Part shown: in pieces, positions 57,137 through 64,000 of the stretch | Layout of the letters: every line of letters starts with the position of its first letter | How positions within the stretch are numbered: position 1 is the stretch's first letter | Source of the DNA: Microbacterium sp. ACRRU | Lineage (GTDB): Bacteria; Actinomycetota; Actinomycetes; Actinomycetales; Microbacteriaceae | Length of the DNA: 64,000 nucleotides | Direction of reading: 5' to 3' | Assembly: GCF_022346945.1 (NCBI RefSeq) | Contig: NZ_JAKRNI010000003.1 | Coordinates: 62,001-126,000 of the forward strand | Notes under the pieces: generated by a model | What the model was told of the DNA's origin: nothing | Database searches by the model: none | Seen by the model: only the letters and a program-made list of their open reading frames with translations | Program-made: the position numbers and the translations under genes

Positions 57137-58108
57137 GTGAACCGCGTCCCCGAACCAGACCAGACACCCCTCGGCCCCGCCTACGAGGGTCGGCTGCTCG
57201 ACCGACCCGACGACGAGGTCGTCGATCAGGGCGCGAGATTCGATCTGCTCACCCTCGTCGATCGCCGCGGCCTTCTGGGGCTCGTCGGGCTGGGCGCCGG
57301 CGCGACGTTGCTCGCCGCCTGCACACCGCAGAGCGCAGCCACCGTCACGGCGACCGCCTCCCCGTCCCCGACATCCACCCCCACTGGGACAGCCACAGCC
57401 ACGGCGACGCCCACCGCCAGTGCGGCGGCGTTCGCGACGGAAGAGATCCCGCAGGAGACGAACGGCCCCTACCCCGCCGACGGGACGAACGGTCTCAACG
57501 TGCTCGAACGGTCGGGGATGGTCCGCAGCGACATCCGCTCCAGCCTCGACGGGGGCACCACCGCCGAGGGCGTGCCCCTCACCTTCACGTTCACGCTGAG
57601 CGACCTGGCGGCCGGCAACACCGCTTACGCCGGCGCCGCGGTGTACATCTGGCACTGCGACGCGCTCGGCAGATACTCCATGTACTCCGACGAGATCGTC
57701 ACCGAGACGTACCTGCGCGGCATCCAGGTCGCCGACGCTCAGGGGCGGGTAACCTTCACCACGATCGTGCCCGGCTGCTACCGCGGCCGATGGACCCACA
57801 TCCACTTCGAGGTGTACCCGGATGCCGCCTCCGCGACGAACGTGTCCAACCAGATCGCCACGTCGCAGGTCGCCTTTCCGCAGGACATGCTCGATGCCGT
57901 CTATCAGGACGCGGCGTACACGGGTTCCGCGGAGAATCTCTCGGACATCGGCAGCCTCGACAACGACAACGTGTTCTCGGACGGCTACGCCCTGGAGATG
58001 GCGAGCTTCGCCGGCGACGCGCGCAACGGCTACGTCGGCACCCTGGCGGTGGCGGTGGATGCCACCACCGCGGCGGTCGTGTCCTCGCCGGGCGGTCTGA
58101 GGTCCTGA
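57137..58108 (+). CDS. Secreted intradiol ring-cleavage dioxygenase-like lipoprotein
   Basis: The 323-residue protein starts at GTG 57137 behind TCAGGAGTCCTC. An N-terminal region ending RRGLLGLVGLGAGATLLAAC carries a twin Arg and lipobox (LAAC), so export, perhaps by Tat, and lipid anchoring are likely. After a Thr/Ala/Pro linker the catalytic domain shows ETNGPYPADG, AAVYIWHCDALGRYSMYS and VPGCYRGRWTHIHFEVY. These carry the Tyr and two His that bind non-heme iron in catechol dioxygenases. Such secreted members are widespread and of unclear substrate. Extracellular catechol cleavage is an inference. Confidence 0.87.
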   Translation: MNRVPEPDQTPLGPAYEGRLLDRPDDEVVDQGARFDLLTLVDRRGLLGLVGLGAGATLLAACTPQSAATVTATASPSPTSTPTGTATATATPTASAAAFATEEIPQETNGPYPADGTNGLNVLERSGMVRSDIRSSLDGGTTAEGVPLTFTFTLSDLAAGNTAYAGAAVYIWHCDALGRYSMYSDEIVTETYLRGIQVADAQGRVTFTTIVPGCYRGRWTHIHFEVYPDAASATNVSNQIATSQVAFPQDMLDAVYQDAAYTGSAENLSDIGSLDNDNVFSDGYALEMASFAGDARNGYVGTLAVAVDATTAAVVSSPGGLRS

Positions 58109-58179
58109 GGGCCCCTGTCCCCCCGCAGGAGGTACGGTGTTCTACGGCGAAGCCGTCCCCGCGGTCCTCGCCGCTCGAT

Positions 58180-58944
58180 ATGTCGACCTCCACCTCCCTC
58201 TCCGTCCTCCGGCTCTCCGGGCCGGTCCTCATCGTCGGCGACGGCCGAATGGGCCGCGCGCTCGCCGACGCGCTCGAGTCCGCCGCGGTGCCCGTGATCG
58301 GACCCGCGGGGCGGGGAGAGACCGCGACGGATGCCGGCATCGTCCTGCTCGCCGTGCCGGACGCCGCGATCGCGGATGCCGCGCGCGCCATCGCCCCCGG
58401 CCGCCTCGTCGGCCACCTCTCGGGCGCGCTCGACCTTTCACCGCTGACGCCGCACGAGGCGTTCGGCATCCATCCCCTGCTCACCGTCACCGGGCCCGGT
58501 GCGACGTTCGCGGGCGCCACGGCCGCGCTCGCGGGCACGACCCCGCGCGCGTACGCCGCGGCCGCGGCTCTCGCCGATGTGCTCGGGATGACGGGGGTCG
58601 CCGTCCGCGATGAGGACCGCGCGGCGTACCACGCCGCCGCCTCGATCGCCGCGAACTTCCTGGTCACGCTCGAAGGGCTGGCGGAGGAGCTCGCCGAAAC
58701 CGCGGGAGTCGAACGGGCCGCGCTCGTCCCGCTCGTGCGTGCCGCCGTCGACAACTGGGCCGAGCGCGGAGCCGCAGGTGCCCTCACCGGGCCCGTCTCG
58801 CGCGGTGACGCGGCGACGATCGCGCGGCAACGTGACGCGATCGCCGAACGCCTCCCGCACCGTCTGGCGCTCTTCGACGCGCTGGTGGATGCGACCCGCG
58901 ACCTCGCTGCGACGCAGCAGACGAAAACCGCGGTGGGCCCATGA
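58180..58944 (+). CDS. Rossmann-like and DUF2520 domain protein (possible ketopantoate-reductase-like step)
   Basis: The 254-residue protein has an N-terminal Rossmann domain (GPVLIVGDGRMGRALADAL, about 14-32, and VLLAVPDAAIADAAR). A C-terminal DUF2520 helical domain has AYHAAASIAANFLVTL and ALTGPVSRGDAATI, typical for the family. It starts the pan operon, overlapping panC as ATGA. Because no canonical panE is in this operon, it may supply NADPH-dependent reduction of ketopantoate; this is inference from position. ATG 58180 has no ribosome site, whereas a strong AGGAGG points at GTG 58137 in another frame. Confidence 0.82.
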   Translation: MSTSTSLSVLRLSGPVLIVGDGRMGRALADALESAAVPVIGPAGRGETATDAGIVLLAVPDAAIADAARAIAPGRLVGHLSGALDLSPLTPHEAFGIHPLLTVTGPGATFAGATAALAGTTPRAYAAAAALADVLGMTGVAVRDEDRAAYHAAASIAANFLVTLEGLAEELAETAGVERAALVPLVRAAVDNWAERGAAGALTGPVSRGDAATIARQRDAIAERLPHRLALFDALVDATRDLAATQQTKTAVGP

Positions 58945-59837
58945 GTCCCCGCATCGTCCGCACGGTCGCCGAGCTGCGCGCGGCCCTCGCACCGCACCGT
59001 GCCTCGAGCATCGGGTTCGTCCCCACCATGGGCGCGCTGCACGAGGGCCACCTCTCGCTCCTGCGTGCCGCGCGCGACGAGAACGCCGTCGTGGTGCTGT
59101 CGATCTTCGTCAACCCGACGCAGTTCGGCGAAGCGGCCGACCTCGACGCCTACCCCCGAACCGAGGCATCCGATGTCGCTCTCGCGGGCGGCGCGGGCAC
59201 CGACCTGATCTTCGCCCCCTCGGTGGGCGAGATGTACCCGGCCGGGTTCGCCACCACCGTGTCGGTCGGCGGCGCCATCACCGGCACGCTCGAGGGAGCC
59301 CTCCGCGGCCGCTCCCACTTCGACGGTGTCGCGACGGTCGTCTCCAAGCTCCTCCTCGCGGTGCAGCCCGACCGCGCCTACTTCGGCGCGAAGGATGCGC
59401 AGCAGGTCGTCGTGGTCCGGCGCATGGTGGCCGACCTCGGCATCCCGGTCGAGATCATCACGTGCCCGACCTCCCGCGACGCCGACGGCCTCGCGCGTTC
59501 CAGCCGCAATACGCGGCTCTCCCCGACCGAACGAGAGCTCGCGGCGGCGATTCCGCGGTCGCTTCGGGCAGCTCAGGATGCCTTCGCCTCCGGCATCCGG
59601 GATCCTCGCCGCCTCGCGGCGACGGTGCGCGAGCATCTCGCCGCCGCCGAGCTGGAGCCCGAGTACGTGGAGGTGGTCGACGCCGACAGCCTCGAGCCGA
59701 TCGCGCAGGTGGCGAGCCCCGCCCTGCTGGCCTTCGCGGTGCGCGTCGGACCCGTGCGGCTCATCGACAACGTGGTGCTGGTGCCGGGCGTCACCGACCC
59801 CATTCCCCTCGCCCCCACCGACAGGAGTCACCCGTGA
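58941..59837 (+). CDS. panC: Pantothenate synthetase
   Basis: The 298-residue enzyme makes pantothenate from pantoate and beta-alanine with ATP. It has the nucleotide motif VPTMGALHEGHLSLLR (27-42, HxGH type) and IFVNPTQFGEAADLDAYPR. FGAKDAQQVVVVRRM and ARSSRNTRLS carry the KMSKS-like segment. The start overlaps the DUF2520 stop as ATGA and its stop overlaps panB as GTGA, so the three genes form one translationally coupled operon. Confidence 0.95.
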   Translation: MSPRIVRTVAELRAALAPHRASSIGFVPTMGALHEGHLSLLRAARDENAVVVLSIFVNPTQFGEAADLDAYPRTEASDVALAGGAGTDLIFAPSVGEMYPAGFATTVSVGGAITGTLEGALRGRSHFDGVATVVSKLLLAVQPDRAYFGAKDAQQVVVVRRMVADLGIPVEIITCPTSRDADGLARSSRNTRLSPTERELAAAIPRSLRAAQDAFASGIRDPRRLAATVREHLAAAELEPEYVEVVDADSLEPIAQVASPALLAFAVRVGPVRLIDNVVLVPGVTDPIPLAPTDRSHP

Positions 59838-60688
59838 CGAGTCCAAAAGTCACGCTCCGCCGCCTCCGCGAACTCGCCGACGCGGAAACACCGATCGTGA
59901 TGGTGACCGCCTACGACTTCGTGTCGGGTCGCGTCGCCGAACGTGCCGGCGTCGACATCGTGCTCGTCGGCGACTCCGGCGCACAGGTGGTGCTGGGGTA
60001 CCCCGACACCACCTCCATCACCCTCGACGAGATGCTGACCCTCGCCAAGGCCGTGCGCCGGGCGGTCCGCACTCCCCTGCTGCTGTGCGATCTGCCGTTC
60101 GGATCGACCGAGCTGAGCGACGAGCAGGCCGTCGCCACCTCCGTGCGCTTCGTGCACGAGGCGGGCGCCGAGGCGGTCAAGATCGAGGGCGCGAACCCGG
60201 CGCGCCTCTCGCGTGTGCGGGCGATCGTCGACGCGGGCATTCCCGTGGTGGGCCACGTCGGGCTCACCCCTCAGACAGCGACGGCACTCGGCGGCCTCCG
60301 CGCCCAGGGCCGGACGGCGGAGGATGCCATCCGGGTCGCCCGCGACGCCCTCGCGGTCCAGGCGGCGGGGGCCTTCGCGCTCGTGATCGAAGCGGTCCCC
60401 GCCGATGTGGTGCACGAGATCCGGCGGGCACTCGACATCCCCGTGATCGGTATCGGCGCGGGCGCCGCCGACGGACAGGTGCTCGTGCAGCACGACCTCC
60501 TCGGAATCACCGAGGGGCGCCCGCCCGTGTTCGTCAAGCGCTACGCCGCGGTCGGCGACGCGATGGTCGAGGGCGTCGAGGCGTACGCGCGAGAGGTGCG
60601 CGAGAGCACGTTCCCCGCACCCGACCACGTGTACCCGGCCTCCCCCGAGGTCGCGGCCGCCGTCCGAGACTTCATCGACGGGCTCTGA
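59834..60688 (+). CDS. panB: 3-methyl-2-oxobutanoate hydroxymethyltransferase
   Basis: The 284-residue enzyme makes ketopantoate from 2-oxoisovalerate and methylene-tetrahydrofolate. It shows MVTAYDFVSGRVAERAGVD (about 23-41), VGDSGAQVVLGYPDT, where the GDS Asp and Ser bind metal and substrate, VKIEGAN, and GHVGLTPQT. IGIGAGAADGQVLVQHDLLG is near the end. The GTG at 59834 follows CAGGAGTCACCC and overlaps the panC stop. It closes the DUF2520-panC-panB operon. Confidence 0.95.
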   Translation: MTSPKVTLRRLRELADAETPIVMVTAYDFVSGRVAERAGVDIVLVGDSGAQVVLGYPDTTSITLDEMLTLAKAVRRAVRTPLLLCDLPFGSTELSDEQAVATSVRFVHEAGAEAVKIEGANPARLSRVRAIVDAGIPVVGHVGLTPQTATALGGLRAQGRTAEDAIRVARDALAVQAAGAFALVIEAVPADVVHEIRRALDIPVIGIGAGAADGQVLVQHDLLGITEGRPPVFVKRYAAVGDAMVEGVEAYAREVRESTFPAPDHVYPASPEVAAAVRDFIDGL

Positions 60689-60716
60689 CTCGGATCTGCC
60701 GCCGCAAGCGCGCGGC

Positions 60717-60966
60717 TCACGGATTGCACACGTCGCACGTGGCGGGATCCGCACGCGTCAGCGCCCGGGGGCGCTCCACCCGCACGCCGCAGGAGGCGCA
60801 CCCGTCGACGTCGGCCCGCACGCGCGAGGTGGGCAGCCCGCACGGACGCTCCGAGCCAGCGGGCGAAAGCGGGGGCGAAAGCCGTCTCCTTGCCGTGACG
60901 GGTGCCGACGGCGACCTCGGCGCCGACGTACGACGCCGGGGCACGGCATCCGCTGCTGGGCGTCAC
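60717..60966 (-). pseudogene. Internally deleted remnant of a DUF6671-like gene
   Basis: Two ends of one gene lie in different frames. From GTG 60966 the first frame reads YVGAEVAVGTRHGKETAFAP then AFARWLGASV, like the N-terminus of DUF6671 proteins. From about 60842 another frame reads CGLPTSRVRADVDGCASCG then TRADPATCDVCNP to the stop at 60717, like the C-terminal zinc ribbon of the same family. The family is about 280-300 residues, so roughly 200 middle residues are gone and the join shifts the frame. The GTG overlaps the stop of the PII-like gene as GTGA, so the intact ancestor was the last gene of the dab operon. The family call is from memory. Confidence 0.6.
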
Positions 60967-61286
60967 GCGAAGTAGTCGGGGCGGCTCACGGCCGTCGGCG
61001 AGACGAACATGACCCCGGACGCGTGATCGAGGATGGGACGGATGCCGGCCACGATCGCGTCCGCACGCTCGGGGTCCACGACCGTGACCAGCAACGTCAG
61101 CGCGTCGTGATCGTTGAACAGCAGACGCCCGCCCCGCGGGCCGTTATGGCCGACCCCGGCCACCCCGGTGATCGCGGTGTAGCCGCGCGCCCCGAGCGAC
61201 TGCATGAGGTCGCCGATCTCGCGGACGTCGTCGCTGCCGACGACCACCTCGATCTTCGTCATGGGAGTGAGGTCGGACAGGCTCAT
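60963..61286 (-). CDS. PII-like signalling protein of the DAB inorganic-carbon operon
   Basis: The 107-residue protein has the ferredoxin-like PII fold pattern: MTKIEVVVGSDDVREIGDLM, GYTAITGVAGVGHNGPRGG (T-loop region) and LTLLVTVVDPERADAIVAG. It lacks the Tyr51 uridylylation T-loop of GlnB. PII-like proteins next to bicarbonate uptake genes (as SbtB with SbtA) bind adenyl nucleotides and gate transport. The ATG at 61286 shares one base with the dabA stop (TGATG) behind GAAGGAGAACC, so the two are coupled. Control of DabAB activity is inferred from position. Confidence 0.8.
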   Translation of the reverse strand: MSLSDLTPMTKIEVVVGSDDVREIGDLMQSLGARGYTAITGVAGVGHNGPRGGRLLFNDHDALTLLVTVVDPERADAIVAGIRPILDHASGVMFVSPTAVSRPDYFA

Positions 61287-63850
61287 CACAGGTTCTCCTT
61301 CTCTCGCTGTTCTTCGCGCGCGACGGTCGCGGCGGAGGCTTCGGCGGCGTCGAAGCCGGGTTCGGTCTGCCAGCCGTACGAACCGAACCGCATCCAGCGG
61401 TCGGTGTCGTGCTCGCGCGCGCGCAGGGTGATCCAGCGGTGGAGCACGAGAGTGCGCACCACCTCCGACGACTCGACGATCGCGTTGATGCGCGCGAGGG
61501 GCGCCTGCACGAACACCTGCAGTCGGACCGGTTCGTGCCGGGCTTCGCGGCCCACCCCGACCGACTGCCAGGGCAGCCCGATGCGCACGTCTCCCCCGAA
61601 TCCGGACAGCACGCCGACGGTGCCGACGACGTTGTGCAGCGGTTTCGGTCCGGCACCGAAGCGGTCGGGCGCCACCGTCGAGGCGGCGTACTGCGCGTTG
61701 ATCCACTGCGCCACGATCATCGGCGCGGTCAGGATCGTCTCCAGACCGGAGCCGTCCGGATCGGCGGCCGTGTCGTAGCTGTGCAGGAAGGCGCGGCGGC
61801 CGAGGTCGCGGCCCGCGGTGATGGCGCGCGGCCCAACGATGAACGCGGCGTTGCCGACGAGCCCCCACTCGGGGTAGGCCTCGGCCCAGTCCGCCGCGCG
61901 TCGGCGGGCGTCCGCCACGACGACGGAGTCGGCCGTACCGACCGGCGCACCGGGGAGCTCCGCCGCACGGTCGACGACGTTCGCGGAGCGGGCCCGCTCG
62001 AGCGCGCGGGAGAGCTCCCACACGGCCGTCTCGTGCGTCGCCGGGATGCGCCACGGCTCGAGCACTGTCACCTCGTCGGTCACGGTGTCCATCTGCGCGG
62101 CCACGAAGAGCGTGTCATCGGGGATATGGATGCCGCGCTCGACCAGCCCCGCACGCGTCGCAGGGTCGTTGAAGATCATCGCCGCGGCGCGCGCGTTGGG
62201 CTCTCCCTCGTGTCCGCCGCACGCCCCGCACTGCAGGCTCGACGCGAAGGGGTTGTTGGTGACCGACGCCCCGTGTCCGCACAGCAGCACGATGCGTGCG
62301 AATCCGTCGACGAGCCCCATCATGCGCAGGGCCGTCTCGGCGTACAGCACCCGCTCCTCGAGACCGAAGACGACATCGGCGTCGACATGGGTGGGCGGTT
62401 TCCGCGAGCGCAGCCGCTCGCTCGCTGCCCGCCATGCGCGCGGGGCCACCGTGCGGGCCGCGGCCGCCGCCCCGAAGACCCAGCCGGCCGTCTCGGCGAA
62501 CGCGTACGGCGCGAGGGTGGATTTCTCGAGAGCCTGCACGGTCGCTCGCCGTTCGAGGTGCGCCGAGCGACGTCTGCGCCACCCGGTGATGGCGTCGCGG
62601 TCGACCGACGACTCGCTGATCGCCACGCGCGGCGTCAACAGGACGGGGCACGATGCGACCTCGGGCGAACCGTCGGCCGGGCGGAACGAGATGGGGACGG
62701 CGAAGAAGCCGGCAAATCCGAGCGTCTCGACGTCGGCGGCGGCTTCGAGGTGGCGACGGAAGCTCTCGGACCGCGGATCGATGCAGAACACCGCGTGCGC
62801 GAGCGGCCGAGCCATGGCAGGACCGACAGGACGCAGCACCGGTTCGGCCGACGGGCTGAGCGTGCGAGCGACGCGCCGCTCGTACGCCTCCTGCCAGACG
62901 GCCAGACGTGCCGTCGCGTCGACGAGCGAGAGCGTGCGGTGCAGCGTCGCCGAAACACCGACCCCTGCCCCGTCCGCGCCGAGCGCGTGCGCCACCGCCT
63001 CCTGACGCGCGGCGGTGTCGGAACTCGACGCCGTCGTCTCCGGCAGTGCCGCATCGGCGGGGAGGAGGAGCCGCTCCCACGTCGCGCGGACCGCGACGAG
63101 CGAGGTCAGGTCGGTCCCCCGGGCCCGGTCACCGACGGAACGCACTAGAGCCGTCCACCCGGGCTGGGCGAGCAGGTGCGCGCGGATGAACGATTCGGCG
63201 CCGTCGTCGTCGATGCCCCAGCGCTGCAGCGCCGCGTCGATGGCATCCGCGGGATCCACCGGAGCGGTGCGGATGCCAGCGCGCACGCGCCGTGGCACGC
63301 TCGGGTCGAGGGCAGCGAGGCGACGCCACGTCTCCCACATCGGTCCGCGCCGGATCGGTGTCGACCACGCGGGCGCACCGAGCAATGCGGCCAGCCACCG
63401 GCCGGTGAGGTCGTCGACTCGAGCGTGGAGGCGCGGGAAGAGCGCCGCGGCCGGAGTCGGCATCGATGCTCCCGACGTGACCGCGGGCGGGGAGACGAGC
63501 AGGTCCTGACGCAGGATCTCCGTGATGCTCGTGATCCGCCCGTCCACGATCACCGGGCGCGGAGTGCGCGCTTCGGGCACGACGACATGCAGCGCCGCGA
63601 CGAGGTCCTCGTCGGTGATGCGCCCGGCCGCGTGCATCTCCCGGAACTCTGCTTCCGCGCGGGTGAGCAGGATGCCGTGCTCGCGCGCGACCGCCCGGAG
63701 GGCCTCCTCGTACGGGAGGTGCTCGTAGTCGGCGAGCGGATTGCGGGCGATGAACGTCTCGAGGGGGTAGTGCGGGGAGATCGCCCGACCGGCGACGGCG
63801 ACCCACCCCCGGATGGCTGCCCGGCGTGATTCCGGGGTGTTCGTGGTCAT
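61286..63850 (-). CDS. dabA: DabA: zinc-containing subunit of the DAB inorganic-carbon (CO2/bicarbonate) accumulation complex (DUF2309)
   Basis: The 854-residue cytoplasmic protein carries the beta-carbonic-anhydrase-like site of DabA. Cys356 and Asp358 are in VFCIDPRSESF, His526 in LLCGHGASV and Cys541 in SLQCGACGGH. These line up almost residue for residue with the zinc ligands reported for the Halothiobacillus protein (Cys351, Asp353, His524, Cys539). The family (UPF0753) pairs with a NuoL-like membrane subunit to trap CO2 as bicarbonate using the ion gradient. ATG 63850 follows CGGGAGGCTCTC and overlaps the upstream stop as ATGA. An autotrophic life is not implied; heterotrophs use DAB for anaplerotic carboxylation. 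Confidence 0.92.
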   Translation of the reverse strand: MTTNTPESRRAAIRGWVAVAGRAISPHYPLETFIARNPLADYEHLPYEEALRAVAREHGILLTRAEAEFREMHAAGRITDEDLVAALHVVVPEARTPRPVIVDGRITSITEILRQDLLVSPPAVTSGASMPTPAAALFPRLHARVDDLTGRWLAALLGAPAWSTPIRRGPMWETWRRLAALDPSVPRRVRAGIRTAPVDPADAIDAALQRWGIDDDGAESFIRAHLLAQPGWTALVRSVGDRARGTDLTSLVAVRATWERLLLPADAALPETTASSSDTAARQEAVAHALGADGAGVGVSATLHRTLSLVDATARLAVWQEAYERRVARTLSPSAEPVLRPVGPAMARPLAHAVFCIDPRSESFRRHLEAAADVETLGFAGFFAVPISFRPADGSPEVASCPVLLTPRVAISESSVDRDAITGWRRRRSAHLERRATVQALEKSTLAPYAFAETAGWVFGAAAAARTVAPRAWRAASERLRSRKPPTHVDADVVFGLEERVLYAETALRMMGLVDGFARIVLLCGHGASVTNNPFASSLQCGACGGHEGEPNARAAAMIFNDPATRAGLVERGIHIPDDTLFVAAQMDTVTDEVTVLEPWRIPATHETAVWELSRALERARSANVVDRAAELPGAPVGTADSVVVADARRRAADWAEAYPEWGLVGNAAFIVGPRAITAGRDLGRRAFLHSYDTAADPDGSGLETILTAPMIVAQWINAQYAASTVAPDRFGAGPKPLHNVVGTVGVLSGFGGDVRIGLPWQSVGVGREARHEPVRLQVFVQAPLARINAIVESSEVVRTLVLHRWITLRAREHDTDRWMRFGSYGWQTEPGFDAAEASAATVAREEQREKENL

Positions 63851-64000
63851 GAGAGCCTCCCGTACTCGAGGGGACCGCGCGCGGCGGTCGGGGGTGTGGT
63901 GGTGTCGGTGGTCCGAGCAGCGACCGGAAGCGGGGATCGACCCCAGGCGAAGGCGAAGGCGAACACCGCGTCCGCCGCGCGCCCGGACGTGGACGACACG
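63847..64000 (-). CDS. dabB: DabB-like membrane subunit, C-terminal end only (cut by window edge)
   Basis: A frame open from the window edge ends with AAFAFAFAW-like hydrophobic residues (DAVFAFAFAWGRSPLP), a Thr/Pro-rich linker and the end GPLEYGRLS. Its stop overlaps dabA as ATGA. Position directly upstream of dabA is where the NuoL-like proton-conducting subunit dabB normally lies, but only about 50 residues are visible and no family motif can be checked. The name rests on synteny. Confidence 0.6.
   Translation of the reverse strand, partial: VSSTSGRAADAVFAFAFAWGRSPLPVAARTTDTTTPPTAARGPLEYGRLS

Noticed and set aside
57340..57430. Second low-complexity Thr/Ala/Pro stretch as a repeat
   Set aside because: It is the linker between the lipid anchor and catalytic domain of the dioxygenase-like lipoprotein.

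Overview
The window looks like a chromosomal segment of a high-GC actinobacterium of the Microbacteriaceae, most likely Microbacterium or a close relative. The grounds are very high GC, frequent GTG/TTG starts, tight 1- and 4-base stop/start overlaps, and lineage-typical genes: carD next to an ispDF fusion, senX3-regX3 divergent from phoU, an orphan GlnR next to ppk, and sigK-rskA next to a fasciclin lipoprotein. The word GGATGCC recurs on coding strands. No insertion sequence, integrase, prophage or CRISPR array is visible.

1-4,800: an MsmK/UgpC-type ABC ATPase, a DUF4032 kinase-like protein, an NAD(P)-binding reductase, and the E2 of a 2-oxo acid dehydrogenase complex.

4,800-25,100: a metabolic island of unassigned substrate. 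It holds a fused E1 alpha/beta with its E2; a VOC protein and a GntR regulator; and a seven-gene leftward operon. That operon contains a COG0402-type amidohydrolase, a ribose-type ABC importer with ATPase and permease fused, an atypical M24 protein, a hydroxyisobutyrate-dehydrogenase-like enzyme and an SDR without its catalytic residues. Two further divergent pairs of amidohydrolase and ketopantoate-reductase-like gene follow, with an XRE-cupin regulator, a zinc alcohol dehydrogenase and a Dabb protein between them. Import, hydrolysis, redox steps and oxidative decarboxylation to an acyl-CoA can be read from the gene content, but the compound cannot.

25,100-42,700: housekeeping genes. These are rlmB, cysS, a GNAT, ispDF, carD, a lipoprotein, regX3-senX3/phoU with a candidate PHO box, gpmA, a methyltransferase, a membrane/ygfZ/heme-binding operon with a 37-residue membrane ORF, glnR, ppk, a MutT1-type Nudix-phosphatase, and a short Sfp-like phosphopantetheinyl transferase.

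42,700-48,000: an M1 aminopeptidase and a 1312-residue Pls/PosA-type single-module NRPS (adenylation, carrier, membrane and hexapeptide-repeat domains). This is the architecture of epsilon-poly-lysine synthetase, and with the nearby transferase it suggests a cationic homopoly(amino acid) system.

48,000-64,000: PHO box and pstSCAB; a PabC-like aminotransferase; a candidate small RNA; sigK-rskA and a fasciclin lipoprotein; tRNA-Lys; two tiny overlapping ORFs; an intradiol-dioxygenase-like lipoprotein; DUF2520-panC-panB; an internally deleted DUF6671-like remnant; and a leftward dabB(partial)-dabA-PII-like inorganic-carbon uptake operon cut by the window edge.
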